This document shows, one piece after another, positions 1 through 10,360 of a DNA stretch of 64,000 bases. Numbering within the stretch: the stretch's first letter is position 1; each line of letters opens with the position of its first letter. The notes beneath the pieces are model-generated. The model saw nothing but the letters and a program-made list of their open reading frames with translations. It made no database searches and was not told where the DNA came from. This DNA comes from Erysipelothrix anatis (GTDB taxonomy: Bacteria; Bacillota_I; Bacilli_A; Erysipelotrichales; Erysipelotrichaceae): assembly GCF_009828745.1 (NCBI RefSeq), contig NZ_WTSX01000007.1, positions 62,001 to 126,000 on the forward strand. Direction: 5' to 3'. The position numbers and the translations under genes are program-made.

Positions 1-2
1 AC

Positions 3-2450
3 TGGGTCAACTGGGTCAACTGGGTCAATTTTTACTAAATTATTTACTGCCTTTTGTATTTCCAAAATTAGATTATCAATGATATCTTGAGTCAATGACT
101 CACTTTGCAACAGTTGCTGTGCATTATCTGTTAATGCCTTTAGTACCGTCATACTTTCTGGAGTATACAATGATGTATTCATCGCATCAACCTCTTGAAT
201 TAATGTTGCTAACTCAGCGGTATCAACTTTAACAACGGCTTTAATTGATACATTGTCAATATACGACGCTATAGCGGGGCCCGATGCTTTATAATAATAC
301 AAAGTCACTGCATTCACACCTTCAGGTGTCGTGAATGTTATGGTACTTGGTTGATATTCAGTATGCTTAATTTCAACAAACTGCTTATCTTCTTTACCTT
401 GATTATCTTTCCATTTCACGCCAAGCGTCAATTTTTGACTTGGATCGCCACTCATCGTCATCGCATCAATTTGATATTCGGTGTTTGGCGCAACAGCAAT
501 AATATGTTCGATTGAGGCACCACCATTAACAGCCTTTATCTCTCCTGCATACTTACCTTCAAATGGATTATTGGTAGTAATTGCGCCATTCCATTGGAAG
601 TTCCAAGGATCTTTATTTGTATGCTTCGTTGTATCTTCAAATGTTCCATTCTCAAGCTTTACTTCGAACGCTGGAATGGAAGGTTCAATTACTGTTGCCG
701 GTATAAATGGTGTTACATTCTCAAACTTAGTATCTGAAAACTCATGGGCTCCAATATCTGGTAACCCGTTGTAAACAACGTTTCCATCATGAATTGAGTT
801 CTTAAAGAAATCGGTTCCTGCTGTTCCAGGATGTTTGTTGATATCAAGGCTTACAAATCGACCTGCATTAACCGCTGGAGATGCAGCATTAATTTTAAAT
901 CCATCAAGTGCAGACCAATCGGTAATATCACGGGTTTCCATATCTTTATCAAGAACTGTACCTGGGAAGGTTATATCCGTAAACATTGGATCAACACCCA
1001 CCAGATTGCTACCTGGAATTTGATTAGGTTTCGGAACATTACTTCCAGCAAAGATATTATTGGAGTACTCCCAACGTGCTTTTGTTGCGTAACCACCACG
1101 TCCATTATTAACAAAAATATTATTATAAATATTTGCTTGAACATTTCCCCCTTGATTGACAAGAGGTGCGGTATTCATGGTTTCATCAATATAAAAGACA
1201 TTGTTGTAGATATTAATGCCTTCAAGATTGTTTCCTTGGCAAACAGTGAATGTTTGATATTTATCATTGTAACTAATATTGTATCTAAAAGTTCCATCTT
1301 TAACACCACCACGGCTTTCAGCACATAATAGCAACGTACCACCATCATTATTATAAGAATAGTTGTATTGATAAACGACGCCTTGAGACCCTTGGTCAAA
1401 GTCCCATGGCATTCCATCTCGTGTTGAGAAGCCTCCGGTTACTTCATTGTATTGGAACAATGTATCATCTGCGTTCCATACCCACATACCTGCATTATAA
1501 CCTGTTGATTTTAAGTTATAACCGTCTAAGAAGTTATACTCTACAAGCGCACCTTTCGTCATATGCGGTGCGATACCATCGCCTCCAATATTATAAAGTT
1601 TATTTCCACGAATTTTAACATTTGTAATTGGTGTCCATGGTGTAACTGAATTTTCATTGAAAGCAGGGTCTTCTGGTCGGAGTAAGTCTCTATTTTTCCA
1701 GTCAGTCCAAAATAGAATTCCTGAACGATGGACATCTTCGATTATATTATTTTCAATCACAATATTGTCAAAGGTTGTCCGTTGATTAATGCTGTCCTTA
1801 TTATGAATTTTTCCATCAACCATATCTGGAATATTTACAGTCACCTGAATCCCAGAACTTCCTTTTGCATCTTTTTTATCTTCACCCTTGACGTCATGGA
1901 TGTACAAATCATGAATGTAGAAGTCATTTAAAGTTGTGGTAGTTTTTGTATTATGCTCCGTTAGATGCTCACCGCCATAATTAACGTTTAAAAGATGAAC
2001 GCCACGTCGTGGTGATTGTGGCACTAAGCCATTTAGATCTTCATTGGTTATTTCTAAATGACCAATTTCCCAATGTTCTTGATTTTTTAAGAGAATGGTA
2101 TTTTCAACGCCATTACCATCGATTCGCGGTAATGCTCCTGTGCCATAGGCTCCAATAACAATACGATTGCCCTGGATTCCACTTCCTTGAGGTGCAAGTC
2201 CCCCTTTCCAGTTTCCGCCTCGTTTAAATAGAATTTGATTACCTGGTTCAAACACATGCTCATTCACACGTTCTAAGGATTGCCACGCTTGATCTGGTGC
2301 AGTTCCACTGTTGGTATCATTTCCAAGTAAATTATCAATATAGTAGATTGTTTGTGACGTGTTGGTGCTTTCTTCAGCAGCAACGGGTACAAATGTTCCC
2401 ATCATCATGAATGAAATCATAAGGGATAACATCAATTTTCTAAACTTCAT
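3..2450 (-). CDS. Secreted parallel beta-helix surface protein (3' end outside window)
   Basis: Reading the minus strand from an ATG at 2450 gives an open frame of 816 codons that runs off the window. It is preceded by AAGGAGG. The N-terminus is a signal peptide (MKFRKLMLSLMISFMMMGTF, then cleavage near VAAEE). Residues of about 30-560 contain many short Asn/Gly-rich turns (such as NNIFVNNG, YNYSYNNDGG) typical of right-handed parallel beta-helix (pectate-lyase-like) proteins. A carbohydrate-binding-like beta domain follows, then a FIVAR-like helical segment (around TAELATLIQEVDAM). The visible end is a DPVDPVDP linker. By analogy with the neighbour at 2774, a cell-wall anchor probably follows outside the window. 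A polysaccharide-binding or lyase role is inference; no catalytic residues were assigned. Confidence 0.85.
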   Translation of the reverse strand, partial: MKFRKLMLSLMISFMMMGTFVPVAAEESTNTSQTIYYIDNLLGNDTNSGTAPDQAWQSLERVNEHVFEPGNQILFKRGGNWKGGLAPQGSGIQGNRIVIGAYGTGALPRIDGNGVENTILLKNQEHWEIGHLEITNEDLNGLVPQSPRRGVHLLNVNYGGEHLTEHNTKTTTTLNDFYIHDLYIHDVKGEDKKDAKGSSGIQVTVNIPDMVDGKIHNKDSINQRTTFDNIVIENNIIEDVHRSGILFWTDWKNRDLLRPEDPAFNENSVTPWTPITNVKIRGNKLYNIGGDGIAPHMTKGALVEYNFLDGYNLKSTGYNAGMWVWNADDTLFQYNEVTGGFSTRDGMPWDFDQGSQGVVYQYNYSYNNDGGTLLLCAESRGGVKDGTFRYNISYNDKYQTFTVCQGNNLEGINIYNNVFYIDETMNTAPLVNQGGNVQANIYNNIFVNNGRGGYATKARWEYSNNIFAGSNVPKPNQIPGSNLVGVDPMFTDITFPGTVLDKDMETRDITDWSALDGFKINAASPAVNAGRFVSLDINKHPGTAGTDFFKNSIHDGNVVYNGLPDIGAHEFSDTKFENVTPFIPATVIEPSIPAFEVKLENGTFEDTTKHTNKDPWNFQWNGAITTNNPFEGKYAGEIKAVNGGASIEHIIAVAPNTEYQIDAMTMSGDPSQKLTLGVKWKDNQGKEDKQFVEIKHTEYQPSTITFTTPEGVNAVTLYYYKASGPAIASYIDNVSIKAVVKVDTAELATLIQEVDAMNTSLYTPESMTVLKALTDNAQQLLQSESLTQDIIDNLILEIQKAVNNLVKIDPVDPVDP

Positions 2451-2483
2451 AATTCCTCCTTAACACGCTTGTGCACCGATATT

Positions 2484-2496
2484 GTACCGAAATAAG
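2484..2496 (-). promoter_or_regulatory. Shared leader motif upstream of the beta-helix gene
   Basis: The minus strand carries CTTATTTCGGTAC about 35 bases before the beta-helix gene start. Twelve of its 13 bases match the motif at 2743-2755 in front of the divergent LPNTG protein. A common binding site or leader RNA element is inferred. Confidence 0.4.
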
Positions 2497-2707
2497 AACT
2501 GAAACCGCTATCAGATGATTGCTATATCCATGTGTTTAATTGTTTTTTCATTTTACTGATTATATTTAGTCCCGTTTTTTCTAATCCTGTCTTAACATTC
2601 AGCTCTAATTTGGACACAATATTTAATTAGCAAGTGTCGTTTATGACATCAAAAGCGGTATTTATTACATCAAACCCAAACTTTTTTAATTTTTCGTTAA
2701 TATTTGT

Positions 2708-2755
2708 GTATCGAAACAAACATTGTGCAAAATTTAACATGACTTATTTCGATAC
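2708..2755 (+). promoter_or_regulatory. Inverted repeat and shared motif before the LPNTG surface protein
   Basis: GTATCGAAA (2708-2716) and TTTCGATAC (2747-2755) are perfect 9-bp inverted arms 30 bases apart. The right arm lies within CTTATTTCGATAC and ends five bases before the GGAGG ribosome binding site. In RNA this would pair just upstream of the binding site, so a leader control element or an operator are both possible. Confidence 0.4.
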
Positions 2756-2758
2756 TAA

Positions 2759-4849
<2,091 letters not shown>

Positions 4850-4850
4850 T

Positions 4851-4878
4851 AAAAAAAGGACCTCAGGGTCCTTTTTAT
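4851..4878. terminator. Bidirectional intrinsic terminator
   Basis: AGGACC-TCAG-GGTCCT hairpin flanked by an A run and a T run lies between the convergent surface protein and RCK genes. Confidence 0.85.
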
Positions 4879-5537
4879 TTTGAGAACAAATCATTCAGGA
4901 CAAATTGTCCTTTTTCATTGGTAAGGGCGATCACCGTATCATTCGGTTTAAGCTCAACACTACCGTTTATTACAATTGCTTCGTCTTCGCGAATTAAAGT
5001 AATTAATACTGTATCTTCAGGTAATTCTAAATCCTTAATCATTTTATTGGCAGCTTGTGATCCTTCTTGAATCCCCATCTGAACAATAGAATTTTTTCCT
5101 TTATTGATTTTAAGAAGCGTCGAAAGACTCTTCATATCAATTTCGTCCATAACGATACGTGATACTAAGTCTGCCTGATTAACCGCAACATCCACACCCA
5201 TTGATTGATTAAACAACCATGTATTTCGAGGATTATTGACGCGAGCAATGACACGTTTAGTCCCATACTCATATTTTGCAATCGTTGCGACAACAAGATT
5301 GACCTGGTCTTCTCCTGTGACCGCAACAACGACATCTGCTTGATGTATCCCCGCACGTTCGAGTGTGTCAGGATCACTACCCGTTCCACGCACAAGCATG
5401 TCTTCAGTAAAATCGTGTTTAATTTTTTCTAATGGTTTTTCCCGATTCTCAATAATTGATACTTCATAGTTATTTTGTAAGAGTAATTTTGCAACATATG
5501 ACCCTACTTGGCCACCACCGATAATTATCGCTTTCAT
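4875..5537 (-). CDS. TrkA/KtrA-type RCK domain protein (second of pair)
   Basis: 220 residues, the normal length of a single RCK protein. Residues 1-135 are a TrkA-N Rossmann domain with GGGQVG near the N-terminus and an acidic residue at the end of strand 2 (IIENR), as needed for NAD(H) or ATP binding. Residues 140-220 are a TrkA-C domain. Such proteins gate K+ channels of the Trk/Ktr type from the cytoplasm. No TrkH/KtrB channel is nearby; the gene lies 11 bases downstream of another RCK gene and in the same operon as a P-type ATPase. The partner may be encoded elsewhere, or the pump itself may be the target (inference). Confidence 0.88.
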   Translation of the reverse strand: MKAIIIGGGQVGSYVAKLLLQNNYEVSIIENREKPLEKIKHDFTEDMLVRGTGSDPDTLERAGIHQADVVVAVTGEDQVNLVVATIAKYEYGTKRVIARVNNPRNTWLFNQSMGVDVAVNQADLVSRIVMDEIDMKSLSTLLKINKGKNSIVQMGIQEGSQAANKMIKDLELPEDTVLITLIREDEAIVINGSVELKPNDTVIALTNEKGQFVLNDLFSK

Positions 5538-5548
5538 CGTCTGTCCCC

Positions 5549-6196
5549 CTAAAGACCGAGGACACTTTTAAGTGTGTCTAGGTCATTATTTTGAACTGCT
5601 ACATAGAGTTCATCGTTTGCTTCAAGTACTGCACCACGTTCCGGTATAAATGCATTGTTGTTACGGAGTACGCTAACAACTTGTACGCCTAAATTGTTGA
5701 CAGTGTCAATATTTTTTCCAATCAGCAACGGAGTGACTCTTAATTTTATAATTTCAACATCACTATTACCAATTGTTGCAATACTATCCATATCAGTTTT
5801 TGTTAACAATTTAACAACACGTCGTGTCCCCCATTCCGTAGTCGAAATGGTTTGAACACCGAGCATCGCATAGATCACAGCATTTTTAGTGTTATACTGA
5901 CGTGCTATGACTTTTGGTACCGAATAAAGATTCCGAGCAATGCGACCAATTAATGCATTGGTTTCATCACTATCCGTGCATGAGACTACAGCATCTGCAT
6001 GACTAATGTCTGCATTTTCAAGAACTTCTTTGTCAAAGCCAACACCTGACATATACGTAACGTTGTTGTACTTGGGTAAGCGATTTAAAACATCCGTATT
6101 CGTATCAATAGCTACGATATCATTGTTGTCTTGACTTAATGTGTGGATTAGCTCAGTTCCCATACGTCCACATCCAATTATAATAATTTTCATCAT
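5549..6196 (-). CDS. TrkA/KtrA-type RCK domain protein (first of pair)
   Basis: 215 residues. The ATG at 6196 is preferred over the TTG at 6199 because AAGGA, inside the end of the ATPase gene, then lies six bases away. It has a TrkA-N domain with GCGRMG and the acidic VAIDTN motif, and a TrkA-C domain (about 140-215). It is only distantly similar to the following RCK protein, suggesting two different subunits rather than a recent duplication. The ATPase stop codon is three bases upstream, so translation is probably coupled. Likely a cytoplasmic nucleotide-binding regulator of monovalent cation transport. Confidence 0.88.
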   Translation of the reverse strand: MMKIIIIGCGRMGTELIHTLSQDNNDIVAIDTNTDVLNRLPKYNNVTYMSGVGFDKEVLENADISHADAVVSCTDSDETNALIGRIARNLYSVPKVIARQYNTKNAVIYAMLGVQTISTTEWGTRRVVKLLTKTDMDSIATIGNSDVEIIKLRVTPLLIGKNIDTVNNLGVQVVSVLRNNNAFIPERGAVLEANDELYVAVQNNDLDTLKSVLGL

Positions 6197-6199
6197 CAA

Positions 6200-8995
6200 T
6201 TATCCTTTCACGATGTTATTGCGAATATATTTTTTACGTAATTCATCCAATAAAATAGCAGGAATTGGAACAAGGATTAAGATCATCCATTCCATCCAAC
6301 CCAAAGGCGCAGTATCAAAGATATTTTGTAATGCTGGTATGTACATTAACGATGCAATCAAGATTATTTCAACAGCGATACCAATTAGAACTTTGCTATT
6401 GGTAAAGATACCGCGTTTGAAGATTGATTGATTTTCTGTACGACAGTTGAGTACCATTCCAATTTGACCAAAGACAATCATTGCAAGTGCCATTGTGGTT
6501 GCTTGGCGGTACACATTGCCATTTGCAAGTAAACTTGTTTGTGGCCAGTTGCTGTGCATAAAGTAAATAAAGAAGTAACCAAACATTGCAAAGGCTGAAA
6601 GGATGAGACCGTACCAGAAGAATGCGATAATGAAGGTCTTTTTGTTTAAGAGAGCTTCACCACGTTTACGTGGCGGTTTGTTCATAATACCTTCTTCCGG
6701 TTGTTCGGTTCCAAGTCCAAGTGCTGGTAGCATATCGGTTCCAAGGTCAATTGCAAGAATTTGCATGATTGTAAGTGGCAATGGAATTGCACCACGTGAT
6801 AATAGAAACGCAACTGAAGGAATGGCTTCTGCCATGTTACTGTTAAGAATATAGGTTAAGAATTTACGGATATTACTATAGACCGCACGACCTTCTTCAA
6901 CTGCTTTAACGATTGATGCGAAGTTATCGTCGGTTAAGATGACATCGGCTGCTTCTTTCGCAACATCGGTACCGGTAATTCCCATGGCAACGCCAATATC
7001 TGCTTTTTTAAGTGCTGGAGCGTCGTTGACACCATCACCCGTTACCGCGACAATGTGACCTAATTCTTGTAAAGTTGCAACAACGCGATATTTTTGTTCA
7101 GGTGCTACACGAGCGAAGATGACTTCATCTTCTAATGCGCGTTTGAGCTCATCATCTGATAACTTATAAAGTTCAGATCCAGTAATAACACGTGGGTGTT
7201 CTGTTTTAACAATGCCGATTTTCTTAGCAATACTTTCAGCAGTAAGTCCATAGTCTCCTGTAATCATTATAATACGAATACTTGCATCATGACAGATTTT
7301 TACGGCATCACTAACTTCGGGACGTGCTGGATCTGACATAACGACAAGTCCTAAGAATGTAAGATCATCTTCAATAATCTCAGGTGTATATTGACTCATC
7401 GTGTTGGGAAGAGATGTTTCATGATCTAAAGCACGATAAGCGACTGCTAAAACACGCAATCCATTTCGAGCATACATATCATTTGCTTCCATTGCTTCAT
7501 CAAAGAACCCTGATTCCATTGCCACACGTTCGCCATTACGCTCTACGTGGCTTGAGATTTCAAGAATTTCACGAGGTGCTCCTTTTACAAAAGCAATGCG
7601 TTGATCACCATGAATTTTGTAGGAATAATCATGAATCGTCGTCATTCGTTTACGGGTTGAATCAAAAGGAAGTTCACGAAGGCGTAAAGCCTCTGTGGTT
7701 AAGGAATCAAGATTAATGCCACCCTTTTGTGCCACAACACCCAAACATGCTTCTGTTGGGTCACCTAAGACGGTATAACGATCATTGTCTTCATTCGGAG
7801 CGACTACTTTCGCATTACTACACAATGCAGCAGCACGAAGGATTGTTTGAAGGTTTGCATGGTCATACACTTTAATTGCTTCACCATCGAGTGTAATCTG
7901 ACCTTCAGGCGCATATCCTAAACCACTGACATCATATTCATGATCTAGTGTCCAGACATTGCTGACAGTCATTTCATTTTGGGTTAATGTTCCCGTTTTA
8001 TCAGAACAGATAACTGAGGTCGAACCCAGTGTCTCTACAGCTGATAATTTTTTAACTAATGCGTTCTCTTTAGCCATTCGTTTAACAGCGATTGCTAAAG
8101 AAAGTGTCACTGTAGGTAAAAGTCCTTCTGGAATAAATGCAACAATCATTCCTAATGCAAAGATAAATGATTTCGCAAGTGTTTCCTGTACAAAGAATAC
8201 CGAGATGATGAAGAAGAGAATCCCAATGGATGTTGCGATTATTGAGATTTGTTTGGTAAGAACATCCAGTTCTTGTTGGAGTGGACTTTTTTCTTCTTTC
8301 ATATTTTGGGTAAGATCCGCAATTTTTCCAAATTCCGTATTCATCCCCGTTGCATAAACGATTGCTTTTCCTGTTCCGCTTGAAACTGAAGTTCCAGCGA
8401 AAATTAAGTTGCGAATTTCAAATCGTGATAAATCATCACCTAAAACAGCGTCTGCATTCCGACGAACAGGATTCGATTCACCGGTTAAGGTTGATTGATC
8501 GACATTCAAATCACTGCATTCAACAAGACGCGCATCAACGGAGATACGATCGCCTTCTGCAATAATTAAAATATCACCCACAACTAATTCTTCAGTAAGA
8601 ATTTGTTGTTCTTCACCATCACGTACGACACGCGCAAATGAAGGCAACATTTTTTTCAATGCATCCGTAGCTTTCCCTGCTTGGAATTCTTGCCAGAAAC
8701 CAAAGACACCATTGATGACATTGACGAGCCAAATTGAAATACCCAGTTGTGGCATATCAGCAAAGATTGCGATTCCCCCACTGAACCATAACAAAATAGC
8801 CATCAAGCTGGAAAAGTGATGTAGAAATTTCTTCCACGTTGGTTCCCCTTTCACTTCTCTTAGCACATTTTTTCCGTATTCGTGTTGACGTTTTTTTACT
8901 TCATCAGTACTTAATCCATTACGATCAACATCAAGATGTTCGTAGACATCTTGTGGCGTAACTTTGTAGACTGAGTCATTGTCATATTTCTTCAT
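6200..8995 (-). CDS. Na+,K+-ATPase-like P-type cation pump (P2 class)
   Basis: 931 residues with cation-ATPase N-terminal, actuator (LTGES at 170-174), phosphorylation (D332 in DKTGTLT), nucleotide-binding and C-terminal membrane domains. Around the ion sites it resembles animal Na+,K+-ATPase: PEGLL in helix 4 (E290), NSNMAE in helix 5 (S719, N720, E723) and IDLGTD in helix 6 (D750, D754). These match E327, S775/N776/E779 and D804/D808 of the sodium pump. The stretch around VETLGSTSVICSDKTGTLTQ is also sodium-pump-like. Na+ export, perhaps with K+ uptake, is the likely activity, though Ca2+ cannot be excluded. It leads an operon with two RCK proteins. Confidence 0.92.
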   Translation of the reverse strand: MKKYDNDSVYKVTPQDVYEHLDVDRNGLSTDEVKKRQHEYGKNVLREVKGEPTWKKFLHHFSSLMAILLWFSGGIAIFADMPQLGISIWLVNVINGVFGFWQEFQAGKATDALKKMLPSFARVVRDGEEQQILTEELVVGDILIIAEGDRISVDARLVECSDLNVDQSTLTGESNPVRRNADAVLGDDLSRFEIRNLIFAGTSVSSGTGKAIVYATGMNTEFGKIADLTQNMKEEKSPLQQELDVLTKQISIIATSIGILFFIISVFFVQETLAKSFIFALGMIVAFIPEGLLPTVTLSLAIAVKRMAKENALVKKLSAVETLGSTSVICSDKTGTLTQNEMTVSNVWTLDHEYDVSGLGYAPEGQITLDGEAIKVYDHANLQTILRAAALCSNAKVVAPNEDNDRYTVLGDPTEACLGVVAQKGGINLDSLTTEALRLRELPFDSTRKRMTTIHDYSYKIHGDQRIAFVKGAPREILEISSHVERNGERVAMESGFFDEAMEANDMYARNGLRVLAVAYRALDHETSLPNTMSQYTPEIIEDDLTFLGLVVMSDPARPEVSDAVKICHDASIRIIMITGDYGLTAESIAKKIGIVKTEHPRVITGSELYKLSDDELKRALEDEVIFARVAPEQKYRVVATLQELGHIVAVTGDGVNDAPALKKADIGVAMGITGTDVAKEAADVILTDDNFASIVKAVEEGRAVYSNIRKFLTYILNSNMAEAIPSVAFLLSRGAIPLPLTIMQILAIDLGTDMLPALGLGTEQPEEGIMNKPPRKRGEALLNKKTFIIAFFWYGLILSAFAMFGYFFIYFMHSNWPQTSLLANGNVYRQATTMALAMIVFGQIGMVLNCRTENQSIFKRGIFTNSKVLIGIAVEIILIASLMYIPALQNIFDTAPLGWMEWMILILVPIPAILLDELRKKYIRNNIVKG

Positions 8996-9026
8996 TTTAT
9001 TCCCCTTCTTTTCAAAAGATAAAAGT

Positions 9027-9061
9027 ATTCTAACACCACCGGTATTAAGACGGTATTAAGA
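9027..9061 (-). promoter_or_regulatory. ATPase operon promoter with 11-bp tandem repeat
   Basis: On the minus strand two perfect copies of TCTTAATACCG (9061-9051 and 9050-9040) lie just upstream of a -10-like TAGAAT (9032-9027). There is no consensus -35; the repeats occupy that position. An 11-bp direct repeat on one helix face is typical of OmpR/PhoB-family activator sites. The regulator is unknown. Confidence 0.5.
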
Positions 9062-9084
9062 TTGATTTTTCGACTTGAAAATAG

Positions 9085-9115
9085 AAAGAAAGAGTATCAT
9101 TGATACTCTTTCTTT
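9085..9115. terminator. Intrinsic terminator after the NAD(P)-binding gene
   Basis: A near-perfect 15-bp stem (AAAGAAAGAGTATCA and its complement) with A and T runs on either side lies just past the stop of the 9127 gene. Confidence 0.8.
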
Positions 9116-9126
9116 TGGAATAAATT

Positions 9127-9759
9127 TTATTTAGAAACGACAGAAATACGTTCTTGAATATGTTGTGCATGCTCGATTTCATCAACCATTGCAATGGCAT
9201 AATCAGCATAACTAATCGTACTTTCGCCTTTACTATTCAATGTTAGCATTTCGCCGGCTAGAGTATAGGATCCAGTTCGTTCACCATCGGCTCTAAAATC
9301 CGCAGCCGGTGAGATGTATGTCCATTTTACATCACTTCTCATTCGAAGTTGTTTGAGTGCTTCTCCCATATTCGATGCCATAGGTAGATATGCCACCGGA
9401 AATCCTTCTGTATCCATTAATTGAGTTGTTAATTCCTCATCCGCATAAAGACTTCCCGCACCGCCAACAACTAAAAGACGTGTTGGTGTTGTGGCTATGA
9501 GATTTGCGATGTGATTAAGTGATGTAACATGCACGCTTTGATCGTCTCCAAAGAAACCGAATGCATCAACAACACTATCATACCCTTCCAAATCTTCTGG
9601 TTTTAAATCAAACAAGTCGCTTTCAAATACGAATGCTTTATTATTTTTGACTTTACTTGCATTTCGGACGAATGCTGTAACTTCATGTCCGCGGGCAATT
9701 GCCTCATCAACAATCAAACTTCCTGCTTTTCCACTTGCGCCAATTACTGCTATTTTCAT
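9127..9759 (-). CDS. NAD(P)-binding protein, NmrA/atypical SDR type (YwnB-like)
   Basis: 210 residues. A Rossmann fold starts with GASGKAG (residues 7-13), and the next strand carries VRNASK, suited to NADP(H) phosphate binding. There is no SDR YxxxK catalytic motif, as is usual for NmrA-like redox sensors or quinone-oxidoreductase-like proteins of this size. It is divergent from an Rrf2 regulator over a shared operator, the arrangement I recall for ywnB/ywnA of Bacillus subtilis. A redox or electrophile stress role is inferred from that context. Confidence 0.82.
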   Translation of the reverse strand: MKIAVIGASGKAGSLIVDEAIARGHEVTAFVRNASKVKNNKAFVFESDLFDLKPEDLEGYDSVVDAFGFFGDDQSVHVTSLNHIANLIATTPTRLLVVGGAGSLYADEELTTQLMDTEGFPVAYLPMASNMGEALKQLRMRSDVKWTYISPAADFRADGERTGSYTLAGEMLTLNSKGESTISYADYAIAMVDEIEHAQHIQERISVVSK

Positions 9760-9780
9760 TTTAAGTCCTCCTGGTTATTG

Positions 9781-9873
9781 GTTGTAATCACAACACTTAC
9801 AACTAAAGAATATACCTGTTTTGTTGTAATGTCAATAGTTACAACAAATAATTGTAATCATTGACATTACAAC
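9781..9873. promoter_or_regulatory. Divergent promoters with nested Rrf2 operators
   Basis: GTTGTAATGTCAAT (9823-9836) and ATTGACATTACAAC (9860-9873) are perfect 14-bp inverted arms. Inside, GTTACAA/TTGTAAT (9838-9858) share the same centre at 9848. A further pair, GTTGTAA/TTACAAC, lies at 9781-9803. The outer arms contain both -35 boxes: TTGACA at 9861-9866 with TATACT at 9885-9890 for the plus gene, and TTGACA at 9835-9830 with TATTCT at 9812-9807 for the minus gene. A bound repressor should block both promoters. Confidence 0.75.
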
Positions 9874-9912
9874 GGTTCGTATCCTATACTAAAGATAATT
9901 AGAGGTAATATT

Positions 9913-10332
9913 ATGCAAATTAGTAGTCGTTTTACCATTGCTTTACATTCGTTAATATGTATTCACACTTTCGATGGTGCGCATAAAATCACCAGTGATT
10001 TTATCGCTGAAAGCGTCAATGTTAACCCTGTTATCATCCGAAATGTTCTCGGACAATTGAAGAAAGCGGGACTCGTTGAAGTTCAACGTGGTGCCGGCGG
10101 GGCTCATATCGTTCCGGAATTATCTGAGTTCACACTTTATGATGTTTTCATTGCAGTTGACAGCATCCAAGATGATCTTTTTGCCTTTCATGATAATCCG
10201 AATCCCAATTGTCCCGTCGGAAAACAAGTTCACACGGTACTTGATGGATACCTTGATGATGTTCAAAACGCCATGATCAATGAATTAAAGAAAACAACAT
10301 TCGAAGATGTCATGCAAAAAGTAGAAATCTAA
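9913..10332 (+). CDS. Rrf2-family transcriptional regulator (YwnA-like)
   Basis: 139 residues, typical for the family. The N-terminal winged helix (about 1-75: SSRFTIALHSLICI, SVNVNPVIIRNVLGQLKKAG, RGAGGAH) is the Rrf2 signature. There is one cysteine, in NPNCPVGK, and no three-cysteine Fe-S cluster motif as in IscR/NsrR. It may therefore sense thiol-reactive compounds through that residue (inference). It is divergent from the NAD(P)-binding gene and probably represses both through the nested palindromes between them. Confidence 0.9.
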   Translation: MQISSRFTIALHSLICIHTFDGAHKITSDFIAESVNVNPVIIRNVLGQLKKAGLVEVQRGAGGAHIVPELSEFTLYDVFIAVDSIQDDLFAFHDNPNPNCPVGKQVHTVLDGYLDDVQNAMINELKKTTFEDVMQKVEI

Positions 10333-10360
10333 AAAGGACTGAGTTTATCTCAGTCCTTTT
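10332..10360. terminator. Bidirectional terminator between Rrf2 and amidase genes
   Basis: AAAAGGACTGAG-TTTAT-CTCAGTCCTTTT. The stem includes the amidase stop codon region. Confidence 0.85.

Noticed and set aside
481-1931. Several plus-strand open frames in the first 2 kb
   Set aside because: They lie antisense to one continuous minus-strand frame with signal peptide and beta-helix repeats, which explains the region.
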